Assembly: GCF_000425065.1 (NCBI RefSeq)
Contig: NZ_AULB01000021.1
Span: forward strand, 62,001 to 126,000
Origin: Actinomadura rifamycini DSM 43936
GTDB taxonomy: Bacteria; Actinomycetota; Actinomycetes; Streptosporangiales; Streptosporangiaceae
Length of the DNA stretch: 64,000 nt
Direction: 5' to 3'
Within the stretch, counting starts at the first letter, position 1. The number at the start of each line of letters is the position of its first letter. A program made the translations under genes and the position numbers. Below the pieces are notes generated by a model. It had not been told where the DNA came from, ran no database searches, and saw nothing but the letters and a program-made list of their open reading frames with translations. Below, piece by piece: positions 1 through 7,596 of this stretch.

Positions 1-740
<740 letters not shown>

Positions 741-840
741 GGTGGGGACGGTAGGCGGCGCGGCGCGTCCTGTCGGGTGCCCGTGGTCACGTGACTTGTG
801 GCACGGGCCGTCCCGCACGGACCGGCCGTACGCTCGGGGG

Positions 841-1938
841 ATGAGCGATTCGCGGCTGGAGCGGTGGGGGACGGCGTGCCTGCTGGGCGTCTGCCTGGTG
901 ATCGCGTGCCCGGTCGCCCTCACGCAGCTGGCCGGGGAACGGCCCACCGTGGGGCCGGTGTGGCTGTGGTGGGGCTGCTACGCGCTGTTCCTCGCGTCGT
1001 TGTTCGTGATGTTCCTGTCGGCGCGGCCGCCGCGGCTGCTCGGCACGGTCGCAGTGACGGCCGCGGCGGCCGTGCTGCTCGCGCCGCATGTCGCGTGGAC
1101 CGCGATCGTGCTCGTCTTCGTCACCGCGATCGCCGCCCACCTCGCCGGGCCCCGGACGGTCGCGGTGGCGCTGGTGGGCAACAGCGTGGTCGCGGGCCTC
1201 GCCGCGGTCCTGCGGGACGGCTCGGTGATGGACGTGGTGCTGTCCGCGGCCATCTACGGGATGCTGCAGGTGTCGGCCGTCTGGGCCGTGATGAGCGAGC
1301 GGCGGAACGCGGAGACGAGCGAGCGGCTGGCGGTCGCGAACACCGAGCTGCGCGCGGCGACGGAGCTGCTGGCGGAGTCGAGCCGGTCGGGCGAGCGGCT
1401 GCGGATCGCGCGGGAGCTGCACGATCTCGTGGGGCATCAGCTGACGGCGCTGGTGCTGGAGCTGGAGGTCGCGGCGCACAAGGCGGACGAGCCCGCGAAG
1501 GCGCACGTGGACCGGGCGCGGGGGCTCGCGCGCGACCTGCTGGGCGACGTCCGGACGGCGGTCGGCGAGCTGCGGGGACGGGCGGTGCCGCTCGATCGGG
1601 CGCTGCAGGAAATCGTGATGGATCTGCCGCGCCCGCGGGTGCACCTGCGCGTCGAGGAGGTGGAGCCGGACGAGGCGTCCGCGGCGGCGCTGATCCGGTG
1701 CGTGCAGGAGGTCGTGACGAACGCGATCCGGCACGCGCGCGCCGACAACCTGTGGCTGGAGGTCGTGCGGGAGGGGGACGGCGTGGTGCTGAACGCGCGG
1801 GACGACGGGTGCGGGACGAGCGTGCTGCGCCTGGGGAACGGGCTCGCGGGGATGCGGGAGCGGGTGGGGCAGCTCGGCGGCGACGTCGCGTTCGACACGC
1901 GCGAGGGGTTCGGCGTGCGGGTGCGGGTGCCGTCGTGA
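841..1938 (+). CDS. DesK-like sensor histidine kinase
   Basis: The protein has 365 residues. The N-terminal half (about residues 10-150) is a block of hydrophobic segments consistent with five or six membrane helices and no large sensor domain. A short coiled-coil stretch leads to the HisKA_3 dimerisation box RIARELHDLVGHQL, with the phosphoacceptor at His194. An HATPase domain follows, with an N-box (EVVTNAIRHA) and a G-box (GNGLAGMRERV). This is the NarL-partner class of kinases. The ATG at 841 was chosen because the open frame upstream is only antisense shadow of the neighbouring ABC gene. The response regulator gene starts inside the stop codon (GTGA overlap), so the two are translationally coupled. 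The signal is unknown; membrane stress or a drug is typical of this class. Confidence 0.9.
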   Translation: MSDSRLERWGTACLLGVCLVIACPVALTQLAGERPTVGPVWLWWGCYALFLASLFVMFLSARPPRLLGTVAVTAAAAVLLAPHVAWTAIVLVFVTAIAAHLAGPRTVAVALVGNSVVAGLAAVLRDGSVMDVVLSAAIYGMLQVSAVWAVMSERRNAETSERLAVANTELRAATELLAESSRSGERLRIARELHDLVGHQLTALVLELEVAAHKADEPAKAHVDRARGLARDLLGDVRTAVGELRGRAVPLDRALQEIVMDLPRPRVHLRVEEVEPDEASAAALIRCVQEVVTNAIRHARADNLWLEVVREGDGVVLNARDDGCGTSVLRLGNGLAGMRERVGQLGGDVAFDTREGFGVRVRVPS

Positions 1939-2600
1939 CGGGGGCGATCCGGGTGTGCGTGGTCGACGACCAGACGCTCGTGCGGCAGGGCATCCGGCAT
2001 CTGCTGGAGCTGTCGCCGCAGGTGACGGTCGCGGCGGAGGCGGCGGACGGGGACGAGGCCCTGCGGGTGGTCGCGGACGCGGCGCCGGACGTCCTGCTGC
2101 TGGACCTGCGGATGCCGGGACGGGACGGGATCGCGACGCTCGAGGCGCTGCGGGCGCGGGGCATGGGCGTGCCGACGCTGGTGCTGACGACGTTCGACGA
2201 CGACGAGCTCGTCCTGCGGGCGCTGCGGGCGGGGGCGGACGGGTACCTGCTGAAGGACGTGACGCTGGAGGAGCTCGTCGGGGCGATCAGGACGCTCGCG
2301 GGCGGGGGGTCGCTGGTGCGGCCGGCGCTGACGGAGCGGCTGCTGCGGGCGGTGCCGCGGCTGCCGGAGCCGATCGACGACCTGCCGCCGCCGCAGCCGC
2401 TGACGGAGCGGGAGCTGGAGATCCTGCGGCTGCTGGCGGGCGGGTACGCGAACCGGGAGATCGCGGACGCGCTGCGGCTGGCGGAGGGCACGGTGAAGAA
2501 CCACGTGTCGAGCCTGCTGGCGAAGCTGGGGGTCCGGGACCGGACGCGCGCGGTGCTGCGGGCGCTGCAGCACGGGCTGCTCACCAAGAATGGATCTTGA
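1935..2600 (+). CDS. NarL/FixJ-family response regulator
   Basis: The protein has 221 residues. An N-terminal receiver domain has the acidic pair in VCVVDDQ, the phosphoacceptor Asp57 in LLLDLRMPG, the switch threonine in LVLTTFDDD and the lysine in YLLKDVT. A C-terminal LuxR-type helix-turn-helix follows (LTERELEILRLLAGGYANREIA ... EGTVKNHVSSLLAKLGVRDR, read in two pieces). The GTG start overlaps the kinase stop codon by four bases. It is the cognate regulator of the upstream kinase, and its most likely target is the divergent ABC exporter at the left edge. No clear operator palindrome was found in the 741-840 spacer. Confidence 0.92.
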   Translation: MTGAIRVCVVDDQTLVRQGIRHLLELSPQVTVAAEAADGDEALRVVADAAPDVLLLDLRMPGRDGIATLEALRARGMGVPTLVLTTFDDDELVLRALRAGADGYLLKDVTLEELVGAIRTLAGGGSLVRPALTERLLRAVPRLPEPIDDLPPPQPLTERELEILRLLAGGYANREIADALRLAEGTVKNHVSSLLAKLGVRDRTRAVLRALQHGLLTKNGS

Positions 2601-2763
2601 ACGGGCGACGGAATGGCCACGCGGTCATTGTTGGACCACTCCTTTGAAGCGTCCGGATTTGCCCGGCGACGCGAAAGTCAGGTACCTCTGACCGGTGGTT
2701 CCCTGCGGTGCGGCCATTGCCTGTGAGAAGCTCCCAAGGTCGCCACGGGACAATGGAGATCTT

Positions 2764-3630
2764 GTGCTGGACAATTTGCACGCGGGTCCGACGGCGCTGC
2801 GCATGCAGATCGGCGCGCGGCTGCGGCGGTTGCGGGAGCGGAACGGGATCGGACGGGCGGAGGCCGGGCGGGCGATCCGCGGCTCGGCGTCCAAGATCAG
2901 CCGGCTGGAGCTGGGACGGCACGGGTTCAAGGAACGGGACGTGCTCGACCTGCTCGATCTCTACGGCGTGACGGACGCGGCGGAGCGGGGGACGCTGGTC
3001 GAGCTCGTCCGGGAGGCGAAGCGGCCCGGCTGGTGGACGGCGTACGGCGAGGTGGTGCCGAGCTGGTTCGAGCAGTTCCTCGGGCTGGAGCAGTCGGCGA
3101 CGACGATCCGCAACTACGAGGTGCAGTACGTTCCCGGCCTGCTGCAGACGCGGGAGTACGCGCGGGCCGTGATCGGCCTGGAGCACCACGACGCGCACCC
3201 GGACGAGCTGGTCAAGCGGCTCACGGTCCGGATGAACCGGCAGGCGGTGCTGCACCGGCCGGTCGGCGCGGCGGCGCTGTGGGCGATCATCGACGAGGCG
3301 GCGCTGCGGCGCCCGATCGGCGGGCCGGCGACGATGCGCGGCCAGCTCCGGCACCTGATCGACGTGGCCGAGCACCTGCACAACGTGAACATCCAGGTGC
3401 TGCCGTTCGCGGCGGGCGGGCACCTGGCGCTCGGCGGCCCGATCACGATCATGCGGTTCGCGCAGTACGACCTGGACGACGCGGTGTACCTCGAGCAGCT
3501 CACCGGGGCGCGGTACCCGGAGGGGGCGGAGGCGTCCCGCTACCAGGAGATCATGGATCTGCTGGCGATCCGCGCGGCGCGCCCCGCCCGGACGATCGAG
3601 TTCCTCAAGGACCTGCTGGACGAGTCCTGA
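2764..3630 (+). CDS. XRE-family regulator with DUF5753 domain
   Basis: The protein has 288 residues. An N-terminal helix-turn-helix (residues about 12-70, with SASKISRLELGRHG) is followed by the DUF5753 domain, including the hallmark YVPGLLQTREYARAV and a C-terminal LTGARYPE segment. This family is abundant in filamentous actinomycetes and is often paired with a small DUF397 protein; no DUF397 gene is adjacent here. The GTG at 2764 is preferred to an earlier in-frame GTG at 2695 because a GGAG lies six bases upstream and family members begin close to this point. It is probably a developmental or antibiotic-related regulator; its target cannot be read from the sequence. Confidence 0.9.
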   Translation: MLDNLHAGPTALRMQIGARLRRLRERNGIGRAEAGRAIRGSASKISRLELGRHGFKERDVLDLLDLYGVTDAAERGTLVELVREAKRPGWWTAYGEVVPSWFEQFLGLEQSATTIRNYEVQYVPGLLQTREYARAVIGLEHHDAHPDELVKRLTVRMNRQAVLHRPVGAAALWAIIDEAALRRPIGGPATMRGQLRHLIDVAEHLHNVNIQVLPFAAGGHLALGGPITIMRFAQYDLDDAVYLEQLTGARYPEGAEASRYQEIMDLLAIRAARPARTIEFLKDLLDES

Positions 3631-3715
3631 ACCGGGCGGCGCTCCACCGCCCGGGGGGCGTCCCTCACCCGGAAGCGGGAGGGGCCGCGGTGGTGCCGCC
3701 GCTAAGGTCGCCCGC

Positions 3716-5671
3716 ATGGATTCCGCCGTGACGGTCGCGGCGTTCGCCGCCGGGACGCTGCTCAACACGCTGGTGCTGGCGTTCGGCGCGCGGCGGCTGC
3801 TGAACATGCGGTTCTCGCTGTTCCGGACGGTCGTCGCGGGGGCGGCCGGGCAGGCGGTGGCGAGCCCGGTCGCGGGCGCGCTGTTCGCCGGGATCGACCC
3901 GCGGCGGCAGGTGCCGACGACGCTGTGGTTCATCGTGCTCGGGTTCGCGTGCGCGGTCCTGGTGTCGATGACCGTTCTGGTGCTGTGGGAGGCGTTCATC
4001 CCGACCGGGTCGATCCCGTCGCCGCTGTACTGGTTCGGCAGCGTCCGGTCGCGGATCTCGCGGACGCGGCGGTACTGGCAGATCTCGTTCATCTTCCTCC
4101 GCCACGGGTTCGGCCCGTACCTGCGGGGGCGCGCGCGGCGGGAGCCGAGCACCGAGAACGAGCGGGTGCGGCTCGCGCGGTCGCTGACGGAGGCGCTGGA
4201 GCAGGGCGGCGTCGCGTTCGTCAAGCTGGGGCAGGTGCTGTCGACGCGCCGGGACGTGCTGCCGCCGGAGTTCGTCGCCGCGCTGGGGCGGCTCCAGGAC
4301 CGCGCGGCGCCCGTCCCGTGGGAGCGGATCGAGCAGGTGATCCGGGACGAACTGGGCGCGGCGCCCGAGGACGTGTTCGCCGAGTTCGACCGGACGCCGC
4401 TGGCGGCGGCGTCGGTGGCGCAGGTGCACACGGCGCGGCTGCGGTCCGGCGAGGACGTGGTGGTGAAGATCCAGCGGCCGGGGATCCGGACGGTCGTGGA
4501 GCGCGACCTCGACATCGTCGGGCGGCTCGCGCGGACGCTGCACCAGCGGGCGGGGTGGGCGCGGGCGTTCGGGGTCGTCGACCTCGCCGCCGGGTTCGCG
4601 GTCGCGCTGCGGGAGGAGCTCGACTTCCGGGTGGAGGCGCGGAACATGGCGTCGGTCGGGGCCGCGCGCGGCACGGACGTCCTGGTCCCGCGGCCGTTCG
4701 ACGACCTGTGCACGGGCCGGATCCTGGTGATGGAGCGGCTGGCGGGGACGGCGCTGAGCAAGGCGGGCCCGCTGATCGACGAGCGGGGCATGGACCGGTC
4801 GAAGCTCGCGCAGGCGCTGCTGGACACGCTGCTGCGGCAGATCGTCGTGGACGGCACGTTCCACGCCGACCCGCACCCGGGCAACATCCTGCTGCTCGAC
4901 GACGGACGGCTCGGCCTGATCGACTTCGGGTCGGTGGGGCGCCTCGACACCGAGCTGCGGGCCTGCCTGCAGCGGCTGCTGCTGGCGATGAACCGCGGCG
5001 ACACGGTGGGCGTCACCGACGCGTTCCTGGAGATGGTGGCGCGTCCGGACGAGCTGGACGAGCAGGGCCTCGCGCGGGCGCTCGGCGCGTTCATGGCGCG
5101 GCACCTCGGCCCCGGCAGCGCGCCCGACATGACGATGTTCACCGAGCTGTTCCGGCTGGTCGCGCGGTACGAGCTGGCGGTGCCGCCGGAGATCGCGGCG
5201 GTGTTCCGGGCGCTGGCGACGCTGGAGGGCGGGCTGACGGAGCTGGCGCCGGGGTTCGGCATCGTGACGGAGGCGCAGTCGTTCGGCGAGACGTACCTGC
5301 GGGAGCGGCTGCGGCCGTCGTCGCTGCAGGAGGCGGTGACGGAGGAGGTCATGGGCATGCTCCCGATGCTGCGGCGGCTCCCGCGCCGCCTCGACCGCAT
5401 CACCGCCGCGGCCGAGGCGGGCCGGCTCACGCTGAACGTGCGCCTGTTCGGCGACGAGCGCGACCGCCGCACCGTCACGGGCCTCCTGCAGCAGGTGCTG
5501 CTGACGATCCTGGCGTCCACGGCGGGGATCATGGCGGTGATGCTGCTCGGCCTCAAGGGCGGCCCGGCGATGGCCACGGACGTCTCCCTGTACCAGTTCC
5601 TCGGCTACTGCATGCTCGTGGTCTGCTCCGTCCTGGCGCTGCGCGTCCTGGTGGTGATCTTCCGCAGGTGA
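3716..5671 (+). CDS. AarF/UbiB (ABC1/ADCK) family protein kinase-like membrane protein
   Basis: The protein has 651 residues. Two or three N-terminal membrane segments (residues about 5-100) precede an ABC1 kinase-like domain. That domain shows the KxGQ motif (VAFVKLGQVLSTRRDVLPPEF, here as two adjoining pieces), VAQVHTARL, VVVKIQRPG, the catalytic HADPHPGN and LIDFGSVG. Two further helices close the C-terminus (about residues 585-650). UbiB/COQ8-type proteins support isoprenoid quinone synthesis or lipid handling. Actinomycetes use menaquinone, so the substrate is not obvious. The 3' end overlaps the convergent MFS gene by 67 bp. No conserved operon partner is visible. Confidence 0.9.
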   Translation: MDSAVTVAAFAAGTLLNTLVLAFGARRLLNMRFSLFRTVVAGAAGQAVASPVAGALFAGIDPRRQVPTTLWFIVLGFACAVLVSMTVLVLWEAFIPTGSIPSPLYWFGSVRSRISRTRRYWQISFIFLRHGFGPYLRGRARREPSTENERVRLARSLTEALEQGGVAFVKLGQVLSTRRDVLPPEFVAALGRLQDRAAPVPWERIEQVIRDELGAAPEDVFAEFDRTPLAAASVAQVHTARLRSGEDVVVKIQRPGIRTVVERDLDIVGRLARTLHQRAGWARAFGVVDLAAGFAVALREELDFRVEARNMASVGAARGTDVLVPRPFDDLCTGRILVMERLAGTALSKAGPLIDERGMDRSKLAQALLDTLLRQIVVDGTFHADPHPGNILLLDDGRLGLIDFGSVGRLDTELRACLQRLLLAMNRGDTVGVTDAFLEMVARPDELDEQGLARALGAFMARHLGPGSAPDMTMFTELFRLVARYELAVPPEIAAVFRALATLEGGLTELAPGFGIVTEAQSFGETYLRERLRPSSLQEAVTEEVMGMLPMLRRLPRRLDRITAAAEAGRLTLNVRLFGDERDRRTVTGLLQQVLLTILASTAGIMAVMLLGLKGGPAMATDVSLYQFLGYCMLVVCSVLALRVLVVIFRR

Positions 5672-6780
5672 CCGGGGCGCCGCGCGGCGGCCGTCCCGGC
5701 GCCGAGCAGCGCGGGCACGAGGAGGAACGCCGCACCGGCCGTCGCCATCGCCGCCCCCGTCGCCGCGACCAGCACGGGCACGGCGGGCTGCGCGACGCCC
5801 CAGGACGACCCGAAGAACGCGAACCAGCGCGGACGTTCGGGTTCCGGCGCGGTCTCGGCCACCACGGCCTGCCAGCGCCCTTGCAGGACGCTGTCGACCG
5901 CGGCCCACGCCACGTACGCCGCGACGAGCAGCGGGACCGCCCGTCCGGCGGCCATCACGAACGCGAGCACGCCGAGGACGGCGGTGCCCGCCGCGAGGAC
6001 GCGCCCGTGCGCGAACGCGTCGAGCCCACGGCGGCCGAGGCGTCCGGTCAGCGGGGCCAGGAGGGCGGCGCAGGTCAGGGCCGCGCCGGGCAGCCACTCG
6101 GGCGCCCCGCGCTCCAGCAGGACGAGCGGCATGAACATGACCACGGCCAGGTAGCCGCACGCGAACGCCGTCCCGGCGAGGGTGAGCCGGACGAGCGCCG
6201 CGGACGGCCGCCAGCGCCCGCGTCCCGCGATGGCCCGGCGGACGGGTTCGCGCTCCAGGAACACGTACGCGACGCCCGCCGCGACCAGGCACGTCCCAGC
6301 GTCGACGACCGCGAGCCAGCGCGCGCCGATCGGGAGCAGGACCGCGGCGATCAGCCCGGCGACCGCCCCCGCCGCGACCAGGGACGTGCCGAGCAGCCCG
6401 TAGACGTCGCCGCGCCGCTCCTCCCCGGTGAGCCGGGCCAGGGCCTCCTGCGTGGCGGGCTCGTAGAGCTCGAACACGAGCCCCGCGAGCGCGACCGCGG
6501 CCAGCACCTGGACGGGCCCGCGCGCGGCGGCGAGCAGCAGGAGGGCCGCGCCCGTCGCCGCCAGGCCCGCGACGATCAGGGTGCGCGGCGGCAGCCGGTC
6601 GAGCAGCAGCCCGCCCAGCCAGCGGGACGCCAGCGCGGCCGCGCCGAAGACCGCGAGCGCCTCCGCGGCGAGGCCCGGCCCCGCGATGACCGCCAGGAAC
6701 GGCATCACGTACGCGCCGAGCTGGTTCAGGACGCGCACGCCGACGAGCGCCCGCACCGGGCGCGGCAGTTCTCTCCACAC
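5605..6780 (-). CDS. MFS transporter
   Basis: The protein has 391 residues with about 11-12 hydrophobic segments and short charged loops. The pattern RVLNQLGAYVMPFLAVIAG at the N-terminus and the LASRWLGGLLLDRLPPRTLIVAG loop between helices 2 and 3 are typical of drug/metabolite MFS proteins. The last 23 residues (HLRKITTRTRSARTEQTTSMQ region) are hydrophilic and coded antisense to the end of the aarF-like gene; a shorter ancestral C-terminus is possible. The substrate is unknown. Confidence 0.82.
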   Translation of the reverse strand: MWRELPRPVRALVGVRVLNQLGAYVMPFLAVIAGPGLAAEALAVFGAAALASRWLGGLLLDRLPPRTLIVAGLAATGAALLLLAAARGPVQVLAAVALAGLVFELYEPATQEALARLTGEERRGDVYGLLGTSLVAAGAVAGLIAAVLLPIGARWLAVVDAGTCLVAAGVAYVFLEREPVRRAIAGRGRWRPSAALVRLTLAGTAFACGYLAVVMFMPLVLLERGAPEWLPGAALTCAALLAPLTGRLGRRGLDAFAHGRVLAAGTAVLGVLAFVMAAGRAVPLLVAAYVAWAAVDSVLQGRWQAVVAETAPEPERPRWFAFFGSSWGVAQPAVPVLVAATGAAMATAGAAFLLVPALLGAGTAAARRPGHLRKITTRTRSARTEQTTSMQ

Positions 6781-6847
6781 CCGCGCACCCTACGGGGCGC
6801 CACCGACAGAATCCGGTGCGTCATCCCCACAGGTCGCACGGCAATCT

Positions 6848-6862
6848 TCGAACATGTGTTCG
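6848..6862. promoter_or_regulatory. LexA-type SOS box
   Basis: TCGAACATGTGTTCG contains the actinobacterial/Bacillus LexA core GAAC-N4-GTTC with one extra matching pair (CGAAC/GTTCG). It ends 24 bp upstream of the AlkB-like start codon and sits where a -35 element would lie relative to the hexamer TACGGT at 6874-6879. That hexamer is only seven bases from the ATG, suggesting a leaderless transcript repressed by LexA. The motif match is seen directly; LexA binding is inferred. Confidence 0.65.
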
Positions 6863-6886
6863 CCGACAGCGGGTACGGTGGGGAGC

Positions 6887-7504
6887 ATGCTGCAAGGGTC
6901 GCTGCTGGACTTCACGGACGGGACGGGTCCGCGGCCGCTCGCCGACGCGCGGCGGACGCGGCTGTCGCACGGGGCGTGGATCGACGTGCTCCCCGGCTGG
7001 ATCCCCGACGCCGACGCGCTGTTCGAACGGCTGCTGTCGTCCGTCCCGTGGCGGGGCGAGCGGCGCCGGATGTACGAGCGGGTCGTCGACGTGCCGCGCC
7101 TCCTCGCGTTCTACGACGAGCACGCGCCCCTCCCCGACCCCGTGCTGGCCGACGCGAAGGCCGCGCTCGACGCCCACTACGCGTCCGAACTGGGCGAACC
7201 GTTCCGGACGGCCGGGCTGTGCCTGTACCGGGACGGGCGCGACAGCGTCGCCTGGCACGGCGACACGATCGGGCGGGGCGCGACGCACGACACGATGGTC
7301 GCGATCCTGTCCGTCGGGGCGCCCCGCAGCCTGCTGCTGCGGCCCCGGGGCGGCGGGCCGACGATCCGGCGCGACCTCGGGCACGGCGACCTCATCGTCA
7401 TGGGCGGGAGCTGCCAGCGGACCTGGGAGCACGCCGTCCCCAAGAGCGCCCGCGCGACCGGGCCGCGCATCAGCGTCCAGTTCCGCCCGCGCGGCGTCCG
7501 CTGA
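6887..7504 (+). CDS. AlkB-like alpha-ketoglutarate-dependent dioxygenase
   Basis: The protein has 205 residues, the usual size for bacterial AlkB proteins. The iron ligands are visible as H124-x-D126 in AWHGDTIG and the distal His182 in RTWEHAVPK. The 2-oxoglutarate-binding arginines lie in RISVQFRPR, and LCLYRDGRDSVAWH matches the family's LNLYRDG-x-DSVGWH block. The AlkB family repairs N-alkylated bases by oxidative demethylation. The ATG at 6887 has no clear Shine-Dalgarno and may be leaderless (see the SOS box upstream). The gene stands alone between a divergent MFS gene and the beta-helix/AAA gene. Confidence 0.9.
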   Translation: MLQGSLLDFTDGTGPRPLADARRTRLSHGAWIDVLPGWIPDADALFERLLSSVPWRGERRRMYERVVDVPRLLAFYDEHAPLPDPVLADAKAALDAHYASELGEPFRTAGLCLYRDGRDSVAWHGDTIGRGATHDTMVAILSVGAPRSLLLRPRGGGPTIRRDLGHGDLIVMGGSCQRTWEHAVPKSARATGPRISVQFRPRGVR

Positions 7505-7596
7505 CCCTCCGCGGCGCACCGAACCGGCGCGGTATCGCCCGGCATCTCACGGAATGGCACCATGGCGGTGGTCCAGGTTTTCCGTGAGGAGGGGCG

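Noticed and set aside
3925..7587. A 1220-codon open frame on the plus strand, and similarly long frames at 6816-10448, 31871-35482 and 43966-47562
   Set aside because: They run through recognisable genes in other frames, give Arg/Pro/Ala/Gly-rich peptides without any domain, and arise from the scarcity of stop codons in very GC-rich DNA.
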